NCBI GenBank assembly: GCA_000686145.1
Contig: JMMB01000007.1
Location: forward strand, 930,001-994,000
DNA: 64,000 bases
Source: Peptostreptococcaceae bacterium VA2
GTDB lineage: Bacteria > Bacillota > Clostridia > Peptostreptococcales > Peptostreptococcaceae
Direction of reading: 5' to 3'
How positions within the stretch are numbered: position 1 is the first letter of the stretch; each line of letters begins with the position of its first letter. Of the stretch, positions 46,267 to 54,936 are shown in pieces. The notes below the pieces were generated by a model that was given only the letters and a program-made list of their open reading frames with translations, had not been told where the DNA came from and made no database searches. Position numbers and translations under genes: made by a program.

Positions 46267-46872
46267 TTGAGAAGAACATATAGAAAAGGGAATTTTAAAG
46301 AACTAAACAAACAAATAATAGTTAGTGGAGTTATATTTATAGCATTTATAGTACTTGGTACATACTTGAATAAAATATGGCCAAGTTCTCAAAACAACAT
46401 AATGGACAATATTAATCCAGCTATAGAATATTATAATTTAAGTACAGGCATAAAAGAAGCAATAACATCTAACTTAAAGTCAGACTTAATATTTATGGGT
46501 GCAATAAGCATATTCACATTATTAGTTGTAACTTTTCCTATTATATTAATAATATTTATGCTAAAAGGTTTATCAATAGGCTATACTATAAATAGTGCTA
46601 TATTAGCATTAAAATTTAAAGCTACAAAAATGATACTTATTATTTTATTTAAAAACTTAATAATTATCCCAGGTGCAATTATATTAGCGTTAATTTCATT
46701 CAATTATTTAAAAGAGACAATATACGAGTTAAAAAAGGGAAAAAAAGATAATATATTATTTTTAGGAAAAAGATATTTACTAAATGCCATAATTGTACTG
46801 GCTATAACAGTTGGTTTGCAAGCAATACTAAATACAATAAGTATAAGTATTATTAAGTTCCTAGTCAGATAA
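46267..46872 (+). CDS. spoIIM: Stage II sporulation protein M (SpoIIM)
   Basis: Membrane protein of 201 residues with five hydrophobic helices. In Bacilli it is part of the SpoIID-SpoIIM-SpoIIP engulfment machine that thins septal peptidoglycan. The C-terminal family motif KNLIIIPGAIILALISF is present. The start is TTG at 46267 after AAGAGGGGG, a site buried in a hairpin. spoIID and spoIIP are not in this window. It precedes xerD by 11 bp, the usual clostridial order. Confidence 0.9.
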   Translation: MRRTYRKGNFKELNKQIIVSGVIFIAFIVLGTYLNKIWPSSQNNIMDNINPAIEYYNLSTGIKEAITSNLKSDLIFMGAISIFTLLVVTFPIILIIFMLKGLSIGYTINSAILALKFKATKMILIILFKNLIIIPGAIILALISFNYLKETIYELKKGKKDNILFLGKRYLLNAIIVLAITVGLQAILNTISISIIKFLVR

Positions 46873-46883
46873 AGGAGTTTACT

Positions 46884-47759
46884 ATGGAAGTTGTAAAGGA
46901 ATATATAAGTTATTTAAAAGATAAAAAGAAACTCTCAGACAATACTGTATCATCTTATTTTATTGATATTAAAAAGTATATAGAGTACTTAACAATAAAC
47001 GAAATAAAAATAAATGATGTAGTAGAAAATGATATCATTGGTTATGTTATAAAGCTAGAAAAGGATAATGTATCAGTAGCTACAGTATCTAGGATGATAT
47101 CTTCAATTAAATCTTTTCATGATTACTTATTGTTAAGCCATGTAAGTGAGAATAATCCAGCAAAATGCATAAGAAAGCCTAAAGTAGAAAAAAATGATAT
47201 AGATATATTGACAGAAGAAGAAATAGAGGCATTGTTAAATTTTCCGAAATTAACAACACCTAAGCAAATAAGAGACAAGGCTATATTTGAAGTATTATAC
47301 GGAACTGGAATAAAAGTTTCTGAATTAGTTGAAATGAATCTAGACAGCGTAGACTTAGATATGGATTACATATATTGTAGTACTAATAAAAACCCAAGAG
47401 TTATACCACTTTGTGATATAACTAAAATATATTTAGAAAAATATATAAAAGAATCAAGATATAAGTTAGCAAATGAAGGTGAAAATTCGCTTTTTGTAAG
47501 CTCTCTAGGGCAAAGGTTTACTAGACAAGGTTTATGGAAACTAATAAAAAAACATGCTAGCTTAGCTAATATAAATAAAAATATAAACCCAAGTATGCTT
47601 AGACACTCTTTTGCAATTCATTTGCTAAATGAAGGTGCAAATATTGCAGTAGTTAGCAAGATATTAGGAAATGCTAACTTGTCTAGTTTGCAATCATATT
47701 TAAATCACATAAATAAAAATATGAGAAGAGAAATAAAAGAAAAACATCCTAGAAGATAA
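46884..47759 (+). CDS. xerD: XerD-like tyrosine recombinase with degenerate active site
   Basis: A 291-residue protein aligning end to end with XerD: SAM-like N-terminal domain (about 1-90) and catalytic domain (about 105-285). Compared with the catalytic set of E. coli XerD (Arg148, Lys172, His244, Arg247, His270, Tyr279), the first Arg is Lys144 (GIKVSEL), the first His is Ser237 (NPSMLRH) and the second His is Asn263 (LGNANL). Arg240 and the nucleophile Tyr272 remain, and a hairpin Lys may remain. Strand exchange is therefore doubtful. The frame is intact, so it may have a binding or regulatory role, with the active XerC/XerD elsewhere. ATG at 46884 follows AAAGGAG. Confidence 0.85.
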   Translation: MEVVKEYISYLKDKKKLSDNTVSSYFIDIKKYIEYLTINEIKINDVVENDIIGYVIKLEKDNVSVATVSRMISSIKSFHDYLLLSHVSENNPAKCIRKPKVEKNDIDILTEEEIEALLNFPKLTTPKQIRDKAIFEVLYGTGIKVSELVEMNLDSVDLDMDYIYCSTNKNPRVIPLCDITKIYLEKYIKESRYKLANEGENSLFVSSLGQRFTRQGLWKLIKKHASLANINKNINPSMLRHSFAIHLLNEGANIAVVSKILGNANLSSLQSYLNHINKNMRREIKEKHPRR

Positions 47760-47782
47760 ACGATAAAAAGGAGGACAAAAAA

Positions 47783-48955
47783 ATGAATAGAGTAATATGG
47801 ATGGTAATTGATAGTGTTGGAATAGGTCAACTTCCTGACTCTAAAAAATTTGGAGATGAAGGTGTAAATACTTTAGGTAATATAGTTAAATCATTTACTG
47901 ATATAAAAATTCCAAACCTAAAAAAATTAGGTATTGGAAATATAAATGAAGTAGATTTTATGGAAAGTGAAAAAAGTCCGATAGCTGCGTTTGGAAAATG
48001 TAGTGAAGTATCACAAGGAAAAGATACTACAACAGGACATTGGGAAATGACAGGTGTTTTAGTTGAAACACCTTTTAAGACATTTGAAAATGGATTCCCT
48101 AAAGATATAATAGATGAGTTTGAAAAAAGAACAGGAAGAAAAGTAGTTGGGAATAAACCATCTTCAGGAACAACTATATTAGATGAATATGGAGAACACC
48201 AAATGGAAACTGGAGATGTAATAGTGTATACATCTGCAGACAGTGTATTCCAAATAGCAGCCCATGAAGAGATAATACCTTTAGATGAATTATATAAAAT
48301 GTGTAAAATAGCTAGAGAGATAATGATGGGTGACAATGCAGTTGCTAGAATAATTGCAAGACCATACATTGGTAAAAAGAAAGGTGAGTTTTCAAGAACA
48401 TCTAATAGAAGAGATTACTCACTAAATCCATTTGAGCCAACTGTACTTGATAATATTAAACAATCTGGTTTAGATGTAATAGGAGTAGGTAAAATAGAAG
48501 ACATATTTAATGGACAAGGTATAACAGAGGCTATCCATACTAAAGATAATATGGATGGTGTGGACGAAACAATAAATTATATTAAAAAAGATAATAAGGG
48601 GCTTATATTTACTAATTTAGTAGATTTTGATTCTAAATACGGTCATAGGAGAGATACTAAAGGATATAAAGAAGCTTTAGAAGAGTTTGATGCTAGGATA
48701 CCAGAAATCATAGAAGCTATGAATGATAATGATGTTTTAATAATAAATGCAGACCATGGTAATGACCCTACTTATAAAGGAACTGACCATACTAGAGAGT
48801 ATATACCTTTACTAGTTTATGGAAAAAATATAAAGCAAGGTGTAAATTTAGGAATAAGAAATAGCTTTGCAGATATTGGAGCAACAGTTACAGACATATT
48901 AAATGTAGAGATGCCTAAAAATGGTATTAGTTTTAAAGATGAGATGAGTAAATAA
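47783..48955 (+). CDS. deoB: Phosphopentomutase DeoB
   Basis: Interconverts ribose (or deoxyribose) 1-phosphate and 5-phosphate, linking nucleosides to central metabolism; alkaline-phosphatase superfamily with two metal ions. Motifs: VIDSVGIGQLPDS (first metal Asp), the phospho-Thr region KDTTTGHWEM and C-terminal NADHGNDPTYKGTDHTRE metal ligands. It has 390 residues. ATG at 47783 follows AAAGGAGGA. First gene of the deoB-punA-pdp nucleoside salvage set. Confidence 0.96.
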   Translation: MNRVIWMVIDSVGIGQLPDSKKFGDEGVNTLGNIVKSFTDIKIPNLKKLGIGNINEVDFMESEKSPIAAFGKCSEVSQGKDTTTGHWEMTGVLVETPFKTFENGFPKDIIDEFEKRTGRKVVGNKPSSGTTILDEYGEHQMETGDVIVYTSADSVFQIAAHEEIIPLDELYKMCKIAREIMMGDNAVARIIARPYIGKKKGEFSRTSNRRDYSLNPFEPTVLDNIKQSGLDVIGVGKIEDIFNGQGITEAIHTKDNMDGVDETINYIKKDNKGLIFTNLVDFDSKYGHRRDTKGYKEALEEFDARIPEIIEAMNDNDVLIINADHGNDPTYKGTDHTREYIPLLVYGKNIKQGVNLGIRNSFADIGATVTDILNVEMPKNGISFKDEMSK

Positions 48956-48970
48956 CTAGGAGGAAAAATA

Positions 48971-49792
48971 ATGAATAAGATGTTTGACAGAGTAGAAGAA
49001 AGTGCAGAATTTATAAAAAATAAAAGTAAAGTATCACCTAAAATAGGATTAATATTAGGATCAGGTCTTGGCGTATTAGGAGATGAAATACAAAATCCTA
49101 TTAAAATAAAATACAACGAGATACCAAATTTCCCAGTATCTACAGTAGAAGGTCATGCTGGACAACTTGTAATAGGTAACTTAGAAGGAAAAGAAGTAGT
49201 AGCAATGCAAGGTAGATTCCACTACTATGAGGGATACTCTCAACAAGAGATAACATTCCCAGTTAGAGTTATGAAGGCCCTAGGTGTGGATACTGTTGTT
49301 GTAACAAATGCAGCAGGTGGTGCTAATGCAGAGTTTAATCCAGGAGACTTAATGGTAATAAAAGATCATATAAACCTAAGTGGAAATAGCCCATTAATAG
49401 GAAGTAATGATGAAAGATTTGGACCAAGATTCCCTGATATGTCTACAGCTTACAAGCCAAAATATGTAGATTTAGTAAAGGACTGTGCAAAAGAATTAAA
49501 TATGAAAATACAAGAAGGAGTTTATGCATTCTTTAGTGGTCCAACATATGAAACTCCATCAGAAGTTAAAATGGCTAGAATATTGGGGGCAGATGCAGTT
49601 GGAATGTCTACAGCACCAGAAGTTATAGTAGCTTCTCACTGTGGAATGGACGTTGTAGGTATATCTTGTATAACTAATATGGCAGCGGGAATATTAGACC
49701 AGCCTCTAGACCATGAAGAGGTAATAGAAACTACACAAAAAGTAAAAGCTGAGTTTTTAAGTTTAGTAAAAGCTGTAGTTAATAAAATATAG
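48971..49792 (+). CDS. punA: Purine nucleoside phosphorylase (family 2, trimeric)
   Basis: Cleaves inosine and guanosine with phosphate to the base and (deoxy)ribose 1-phosphate, the DeoB substrate. The 273 residues contain LILGSGLGVLGDEI, VEGHAGQLVIG, MQGRFHYYEGYS and VVTNAAGGANAEFNPGDLM, all typical of the PNP I/MTAP trimer family. The catalytic Asn/Glu sites are intact by inspection. ATG at 48971 follows TAGGAGGA, 15 bp after deoB. Confidence 0.95.
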   Translation: MNKMFDRVEESAEFIKNKSKVSPKIGLILGSGLGVLGDEIQNPIKIKYNEIPNFPVSTVEGHAGQLVIGNLEGKEVVAMQGRFHYYEGYSQQEITFPVRVMKALGVDTVVVTNAAGGANAEFNPGDLMVIKDHINLSGNSPLIGSNDERFGPRFPDMSTAYKPKYVDLVKDCAKELNMKIQEGVYAFFSGPTYETPSEVKMARILGADAVGMSTAPEVIVASHCGMDVVGISCITNMAAGILDQPLDHEEVIETTQKVKAEFLSLVKAVVNKI

Positions 49793-49812
49793 TTTCAAAG
49801 AACTTTCTAAAT

Positions 49813-49844
49813 ATAAGCTTAATATTAATTAATATTAAGCTTAT
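49813..49844. terminator. 32-bp perfect palindrome after punA
   Basis: The sequence from 49813 to 49844 is its own reverse complement (left arm ATAAGCTTAATATTAA). As RNA it forms a long stem with a minimal loop, followed by TAAAATT, so it is a plausible terminator though without a proper T-run. It could also be an operator or a cruciform. It separates punA from pdp. Confidence 0.55.
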
Positions 49845-49929
49845 TAAAATTCATAAAAAAGTAAGCAAATGTATTTTTAATAAATTTTTATGAGTAAAGT
49901 TAATACAAACTTATTTAAGGAGAGTTAGA

Positions 49930-51255
49930 ATGAGAATATACGATATAATAAAGAAAAAAAGAGATAATTATGAATTAAGTAAAGCAGAAATAGACTTTTT
50001 TATAGAAAAATACTGTGAAGGTGAAGTAACAGATTATCAAGCTTCAGCATTATTAATGGCGATATATTTAAATAAAATGAATAAGCAAGAAACTGCATAT
50101 CTTACAGAAGCTATGATGAATTCAGGCGATGTAATAGATTTATCGGGTATAAGAGGGGTTAAAGTAGACAAGCATAGTACAGGTGGAGTTGGAGACAAAA
50201 CTACGATAGCATTAGCACCTCTTGTAGCTGCATGTGGAGCTCCTGTGGCTAAAATGTCTGGAAGAGGATTAGGACATACAGGAGGGACTCTAGATAAATT
50301 AGAAGCTATACCTGGATTTTGTATAGAAATGCAAGCTGATAAGTTTATTGAATCTGTAAATAAACATAATATAGCTGTATGTGGACAAACAGCATCAATA
50401 GCAGTAGCTGATAAAAAAATGTATGCATTAAGAGATGTAACTGCAACAGTAGATAATATTTCCCTTATAGCTGCAAGTATAATGTGCAAAAAACTAGCTT
50501 CGGGGGCTAATGCAATATTGCTTGATGTTAAAACAGGTGATGGAGCATTTATGAAAACGTTAGATGATTCATTTGACTTAGCAAAGGCAATGGTTGATAT
50601 TGGATCTGAAATGAATAGAGAGACTATAGGAATTATAACTGATATGGATGAGCCATTAGGGTTTGCAATAGGAAATTCCTTAGAAATTATAGAAGCGATA
50701 GAAACCCTAAAGGGGAATGGACCTAAAGACTTTGTTACGTTGTGTGAAACCTTAGGTGCATATATGTTAGTTTTATCTAAAACTGTAAATAGCTTTGACG
50801 AAGGTATACAAAGAATTAGAGATGCTATAAAATCAGGCGATGCACTTGATAAATTAAGAATGTTTATAGAAAACCAAGGTGGAGATAAGAGAATAGTAGA
50901 TGATTATTCACTATTACCAAAAGCATCTAAAATAGTAGAAATAAAAGCAAATAAAAGTGGATTTATAAGTAAGATAGAAGCTGAAGAGGTTGGAGTTAGC
51001 GCGATGATATTAGGCGCAGGAAGAGAAACTAAAGAAGATGAACTAGATTTATCAGCTGGAATAGTTCTTAAAAAAAAGGTTGGAGATTATGTAGACAAAG
51101 GTGATACATTAGCCTTTATGCATTTCAATAAAGAAGAAAAGTTACAGCAAGCTAAGACAAGGCTTATAGATGCGTATGAGATAGTAGAAGAAAAAGTAGA
51201 ACCTAAAAGACTAGTGTATGGTGTTGTAACTAAAGATGAAATAAAAAAATTCTAA
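49930..51255 (+). CDS. pdp: Pyrimidine-nucleoside phosphorylase
   Basis: Phosphorolysis of thymidine, deoxyuridine and uridine. The 441 residues carry the family signature SGRGLGHTGGTLDKLE near residue 110, VDKHSTGGVGDKTT and a C-terminal domain with GDYVDKGDTLAFMHFN. ATG at 49930 follows AAGGAGAG. It completes nucleoside degradation with punA and deoB; no deo aldolase, transporter or repressor is in the window. Confidence 0.95.
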   Translation: MRIYDIIKKKRDNYELSKAEIDFFIEKYCEGEVTDYQASALLMAIYLNKMNKQETAYLTEAMMNSGDVIDLSGIRGVKVDKHSTGGVGDKTTIALAPLVAACGAPVAKMSGRGLGHTGGTLDKLEAIPGFCIEMQADKFIESVNKHNIAVCGQTASIAVADKKMYALRDVTATVDNISLIAASIMCKKLASGANAILLDVKTGDGAFMKTLDDSFDLAKAMVDIGSEMNRETIGIITDMDEPLGFAIGNSLEIIEAIETLKGNGPKDFVTLCETLGAYMLVLSKTVNSFDEGIQRIRDAIKSGDALDKLRMFIENQGGDKRIVDDYSLLPKASKIVEIKANKSGFISKIEAEEVGVSAMILGAGRETKEDELDLSAGIVLKKKVGDYVDKGDTLAFMHFNKEEKLQQAKTRLIDAYEIVEEKVEPKRLVYGVVTKDEIKKF

Positions 51256-51268
51256 AAAAATGATTATA

Positions 51269-51308
51269 AAAAGTTTAACGTGTAAACAATAACGTTAGAC
51301 TTTTTTTT
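51269..51308 (+). terminator. Terminator after pdp
   Basis: AAAAGTTTAACGT (51269-51281) pairs with ACGTTAGACTTTT (51292-51304), one G-T wobble, running into eight Ts. Confidence 0.85.
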
Positions 51309-51400
51309 ATTTTTAAATAAGAAAAAATGGTAAATTATTCATCTTAATAGTATGGAAATTATGAGGTAAAAGAATACTTAACAGTCAACAAGTAAATTTA

Positions 51401-51408
51401 TTCGACAA
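51401..51408 (-). promoter_or_regulatory. Candidate Spo0A box upstream of mltG
   Basis: TTCGACAA is the exact reverse complement of TTGTCGAA, the consensus 0A box. It lies five bases before the -35 hexamer of the mltG promoter, a spacing compatible with Spo0A contact with RNA polymerase. One isolated box could be chance. Confidence 0.5.
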
Positions 51409-51413
51409 TTTCA

Positions 51414-51442
51414 TTGAAAATTTTCATTCTTAGATTTATAAT
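51414..51442 (+). promoter_or_regulatory. Sigma-A promoter of mltG
   Basis: TTGAAA (51414-51419) and TATAAT (51437-51442) are separated by 17 bases, 38 bp before the mltG start codon. Confidence 0.78.
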
Positions 51443-51480
51443 ATAAAAGATATAAATATATATAAGGAGTAGATAGCCCG

Positions 51481-52533
51481 ATGGATTTTAATAAAAACAA
51501 ATGGAAGATAATGATGTTAGCTTCTATTGTATTAGTAGTTTCGATAGGGATTTTTATGTTTACAGAGATAGGTCCATACAATAAAAATAATAAAAATAAC
51601 ATAGTAGTTGAAATACCTTCAGGATCAACTTCTAGCCAAATAACAGATATATTATATGAAAGCAAGTTGATAAAGAATAAAACTTTATTTAAAGTAGTTG
51701 CTAAAGTCAGTAATGATGTGCCAAAAATTAAGGCAGGTAAATATCTACTTAACCAAACATATTCAAATAATGATATAATAAACATTTTAGCTTCAGGCAA
51801 AGTATATCAAGATGGAATTAAAATAACTATACCAGAAGGATCTACATCTACAGAGATAATAGATATACTTATATCAAAAAAGCTTGGTACTAAAGAAGTA
51901 TATAATAAATTAGTACAAAATCCAAAAGAATTTTATGACCAATATTTATATTTGAAAGAAAAAGATATAACATCTTTAGAGGGATTTTTATACCCAGAAA
52001 CTTATTATTTTAATAAAGATGATTCTGAGAAAAAAGTGATAAGCCAAATGTTATCAGCGTTTGACAAAAATTATGATGATAAATTAAAAGATAGGCAAAA
52101 AGAACTAAATATGAGTCTTCAACAAATTGTAAATTTAGCTTCTATTATAGAAAAAGAAGCTGTTTTAGATGAAGATAGAACTACGATAGCAAGTGTGTTT
52201 TATAATAGACTTAAAATTGATATGCCACTACAATCAGATGCTACAATACAGTATGCTTTTCAAGAGAGAAAAAAGATAGTGACATACAACGATTTAAAAA
52301 TAGACTCTCCATATAATAGTTATAAAAATAAAGGATTACCTCCAACACCAATTTCAAATCCAGGAATAAAGTCTATAGAGGCTGCATTATACCCTGAAGA
52401 TACAGAATATTTATACTTTGTTGCGAAAATGAATGGTGGTAATAGTTATAATGTAGAATATGAAGATCATCTTAAAGCTGTAAAAGAGTATAAAGATGAA
52501 AGATCGAAGTTAAACCAAAACAATAATAAATAA
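51481..52533 (+). CDS. mltG: Endolytic murein transglycosylase MltG
   Basis: Cleaves nascent glycan strands and so sets their length; YceG-like. One N-terminal membrane helix (about 10-30), a LysM-like subdomain (VEIPSGSTSSQITDIL, then TIPEGSTSTEIIDIL) and the catalytic region with LASIIEKEAVLDEDR (catalytic Glu) and MPLQSDATIQYAF. Full length at 350 residues. ATG at 51481 has AAGGAG eleven bases upstream. It heads the mltG-trmR-U32-udk order shared with Bacilli (yrrL-yrrM-yrrN/O-udk). Confidence 0.94.
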   Translation: MDFNKNKWKIMMLASIVLVVSIGIFMFTEIGPYNKNNKNNIVVEIPSGSTSSQITDILYESKLIKNKTLFKVVAKVSNDVPKIKAGKYLLNQTYSNNDIINILASGKVYQDGIKITIPEGSTSTEIIDILISKKLGTKEVYNKLVQNPKEFYDQYLYLKEKDITSLEGFLYPETYYFNKDDSEKKVISQMLSAFDKNYDDKLKDRQKELNMSLQQIVNLASIIEKEAVLDEDRTTIASVFYNRLKIDMPLQSDATIQYAFQERKKIVTYNDLKIDSPYNSYKNKGLPPTPISNPGIKSIEAALYPEDTEYLYFVAKMNGGNSYNVEYEDHLKAVKEYKDERSKLNQNNNK

Positions 52534-52571
52534 AATAAGCTAAAAGTTATTAAAAAATTATCTAAAACTAA

Positions 52572-52619
52572 GGATTATGCTTTAAAATATTAAAGTATAA
52601 TCCGCTATTAATTTTTTTT
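52572..52619 (+). terminator. Hairpin with T-run between mltG and trmR
   Basis: GGATTATGCTTTAA (52572-52585) pairs with TTAAAGTATAATCC (52590-52603), one G-T. The eight-base T-run comes eight bases later, further than usual, so termination may be partial. Confidence 0.6.
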
Positions 52620-52639
52620 GCACTTAAGGAGTGAGTTTA

Positions 52640-53308
52640 ATGAGTAATATAGTTAATGAATTAGTACAAGATTACATAAGAAATACGTTACAAGATAAAG
52701 AGGGACTTTTAAAAGAACTAGAAGATTATGCAGTAGAGCATAATGTACCAATAGTACACAAAGAGGTATCGGATTTATTAAAAGTATTACTTAAAATACA
52801 AAAACCAAAGAGAATATTAGAAGTCGGATGTGCTATAGGATACTCTTCAATATTGTTTGCATCAACAGTAGGAGAGGATGTGGAAATAATAACAGTAGAG
52901 AGAAATGAAAAAATGATAGAACAAGCTAAAAAGAATATAAAATTAGCAGGGCTTGAAAATAAAATAACTATTCTTGAAGGGGATGCAAAAGAAAAGCTTC
53001 AAGAAGTTGAAGGCGAATTTGATATGATTTTCTTAGATGCAGCTAAAGGTCAGTATAAGTTGTTTTATGATATGGTTATAGATAAATTGAAAGTAGATGG
53101 TCTTTTAATTTCAGATAATATATTGTACAAAGGTATGGTAGCCCATGACGATTTTGTTATAAGAAGAAAGATAACTATAGTTAAAAGAATGAGAAATTAT
53201 TTAGATTATATATGTAACTGTGACTATTTAGAGACATCGCTAATACCGATAGGTGATGGTGTAGCACTTAGCTATAAGCAAGGTGAGAGAGGTGACATAA
53301 ATGCATAA
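52640..53308 (+). CDS. trmR: tRNA 5-hydroxyuridine methyltransferase TrmR (O-methyltransferase family 3)
   Basis: SAM-dependent O-methyltransferase of 222 residues (YrrM family). In Bacillus subtilis TrmR makes 5-methoxyuridine at U34 of tRNAs whose 5-hydroxyuridine comes from U32-family TrhP. SAM motif I is LEVGCAIGYSSILFAS (about residue 56), and MIFLDAAKGQY is the catalytic metal region. The start is ATG at 52640, six bases after AAGGAGTG; GTG at 52631 is part of that site. It overlaps the U32 gene by eight bases. Confidence 0.88.
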   Translation: MSNIVNELVQDYIRNTLQDKEGLLKELEDYAVEHNVPIVHKEVSDLLKVLLKIQKPKRILEVGCAIGYSSILFASTVGEDVEIITVERNEKMIEQAKKNIKLAGLENKITILEGDAKEKLQEVEGEFDMIFLDAAKGQYKLFYDMVIDKLKVDGLLISDNILYKGMVAHDDFVIRRKITIVKRMRNYLDYICNCDYLETSLIPIGDGVALSYKQGERGDINA

Positions 53309-54227
53309 AGTAGAACTTTTAGCACCAGCTAGAGACTTAGAAGAACTAAAAGCAAATATAAATAACGGAGCAAATGCTATTTATATAGGTGGAGAAGTAT
53401 TTGGTATGCAAACTGAAAATAATGACTTTTCTAAAGAAGACATTATAAAAGGTATAGAATTTGCTCATAAAAGAGGAAGTAAAGTATATGTAGTAGTTAA
53501 TATAATACCTCACAATGAAGATTTTATTGAAGTTGAGTCATATTTAAAAGAACTAGAAGCAATCGGAGTAGATGCAATTGTAATATCAGATCCTGGTATG
53601 CTTACTATTGTAAAAAATACTATACCTACTATGGAAATTCATTTGAGTGATCAGGCTAATACTACAAACTATGTCACAGCGAGATTTTGGTTTGAGCAAG
53701 GGATAAAAAGAGTTGTAGTATCAAGAGAACTGTCTTGTGAAGAAATAGCACAAATAAGAGCTAAAACACCTTTAGAAATGGATATAGAGGCATTTGTACA
53801 TGGTGTTATGACTCTATCTTATTCGGGAAGATGTTTAATTAGTAATTATATGAATGGTCAAAATTTTGATGAAAAAATAAATAAAAGAAGCTATAGTCTA
53901 GTAGAAGAAAAAAGACCTGGAGAATATTTCCCTGTTTATGAAGATGAAAAAGGAACATTTTTATTTAATTCGCAAGATTTATGTATGATAGAACATATAC
54001 CTGAGCTAGTTAAAACAGGTATAACAAGCTTTAAAATCGAAGGTAAAATGAAAGACTCTAAATATATAGAAAAAGTTGTTAAAGCTTATAGAGTAGCTAT
54101 AGATACGTTTTATAAAAATCCAAATGAATGGAAATTCAATAAAATATGGCTAGAAGAATTAGAGCAAATAAGTAATAGAGAATTTACATCTGGATTCTAT
54201 TTAAACAATCCAAGTGATGAAAAATAA
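53301..54227 (+). CDS. U32 family protein, truncated and missing Fe-S cysteines
   Basis: N-terminal TIM-barrel-like U32 domain of 308 residues, closest to TrhP/YrrO (ELLAPARDLEELKANINNGA, HLSDQANTTNY, YSGRCLISNYM, LVEEKRPGEYFPVYED). Characterised U32 tRNA and ubiquinone hydroxylases bind a [4Fe-4S] cluster through four Cys. Here the first is Thr171 (VMTLSYSGRC), Cys178 remains, the third (CxxxC of RGxCAQPCRW) is lost with the whole motif (GQNFDEKINKRSY instead), and Cys228 (QDLCMIEH) remains. It also ends about 100 residues before family members of the long type. The frame is clean. In Bacilli two U32 genes stand here (one short, one long); only one is present. Confidence 0.85.
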   Translation: MHKVELLAPARDLEELKANINNGANAIYIGGEVFGMQTENNDFSKEDIIKGIEFAHKRGSKVYVVVNIIPHNEDFIEVESYLKELEAIGVDAIVISDPGMLTIVKNTIPTMEIHLSDQANTTNYVTARFWFEQGIKRVVVSRELSCEEIAQIRAKTPLEMDIEAFVHGVMTLSYSGRCLISNYMNGQNFDEKINKRSYSLVEEKRPGEYFPVYEDEKGTFLFNSQDLCMIEHIPELVKTGITSFKIEGKMKDSKYIEKVVKAYRVAIDTFYKNPNEWKFNKIWLEELEQISNREFTSGFYLNNPSDEK

Positions 54228-54264
54228 AAATAAGCATTTGATTTGGTAAGGAGAGTACTACAAT

Positions 54265-54894
54265 ATGAAAAATAAAAAAAGACCGCTAATAATAGGAATT
54301 ACAGGAGGAACAGGTTCAGGAAAGAGTACAGTTTGTAAGGCTATAATAGAAAATATACCAGAAGAAAATATAGCAACTTTAGAGCAAGATGCTTACTATA
54401 AAGATCAAACTCATTTAACTTTTGAAGATAGATTAAAGACTAACTATGACCATCCGCTTTCTCTTGATAATAAGCTTCTTATAAAGCATATAGAGGATTT
54501 ATGTGAGGGCAAGGCTATAGAAAAACCTATATATGACTATGAACTTCATACAAGAAAAGACAATGAAATAGTTAATATAGCCCCTAAAGATATAATAATA
54601 GTTGAGGGGATAATGATATTAGAAGATGAAAATTTAAGAGACAAGCTAGATATAAAAATATATGTAGATACAGAAGATGATATAAGAATTCTTAGAAGGA
54701 TACAAAGAGACATAAAAGAAAGAGGTAGAACTGTAGATTCTGTTATAGAGCAGTATTTAGCTACAGTAAAGCCAGCCCATGATCAATTTATAGAGCCATA
54801 TAAAAAATATGCTGATATAATAATACCTGAAGGTGGTCAAAATGAAGTAGCTATAGATATAGTTATAAGTAAGATCAGAACTCAGCTGGACTAG
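54265..54894 (+). CDS. udk: Uridine kinase Udk
   Basis: Phosphorylates uridine and cytidine with GTP/ATP in pyrimidine salvage. P-loop [16 protein letters not shown] near residue 12, DAYYKD with the substrate Asp, and the phosphate-contacting [12 protein letters not shown]; 209 residues. ATG at 54265 follows AAGGAGAG. The mltG-trmR-U32-udk order matches Bacilli. Confidence 0.96.
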   Translation: MKNKKRPLIIGITGGTGSGKSTVCKAIIENIPEENIATLEQDAYYKDQTHLTFEDRLKTNYDHPLSLDNKLLIKHIEDLCEGKAIEKPIYDYELHTRKDNEIVNIAPKDIIIVEGIMILEDENLRDKLDIKIYVDTEDDIRILRRIQRDIKERGRTVDSVIEQYLATVKPAHDQFIEPYKKYADIIIPEGGQNEVAIDIVISKIRTQLD

Positions 54895-54936
54895 ATTATA
54901 AAAAATAATATGAATAATTTATAAAATTAGTATTAA

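Noticed and set aside
47827-48369. 180-aa open frame on the minus strand
   Set aside because: It lies wholly inside deoB, has no ribosome binding site, and its composition (hydrophobic, Ser/Pro-rich) is that of an antisense shadow.
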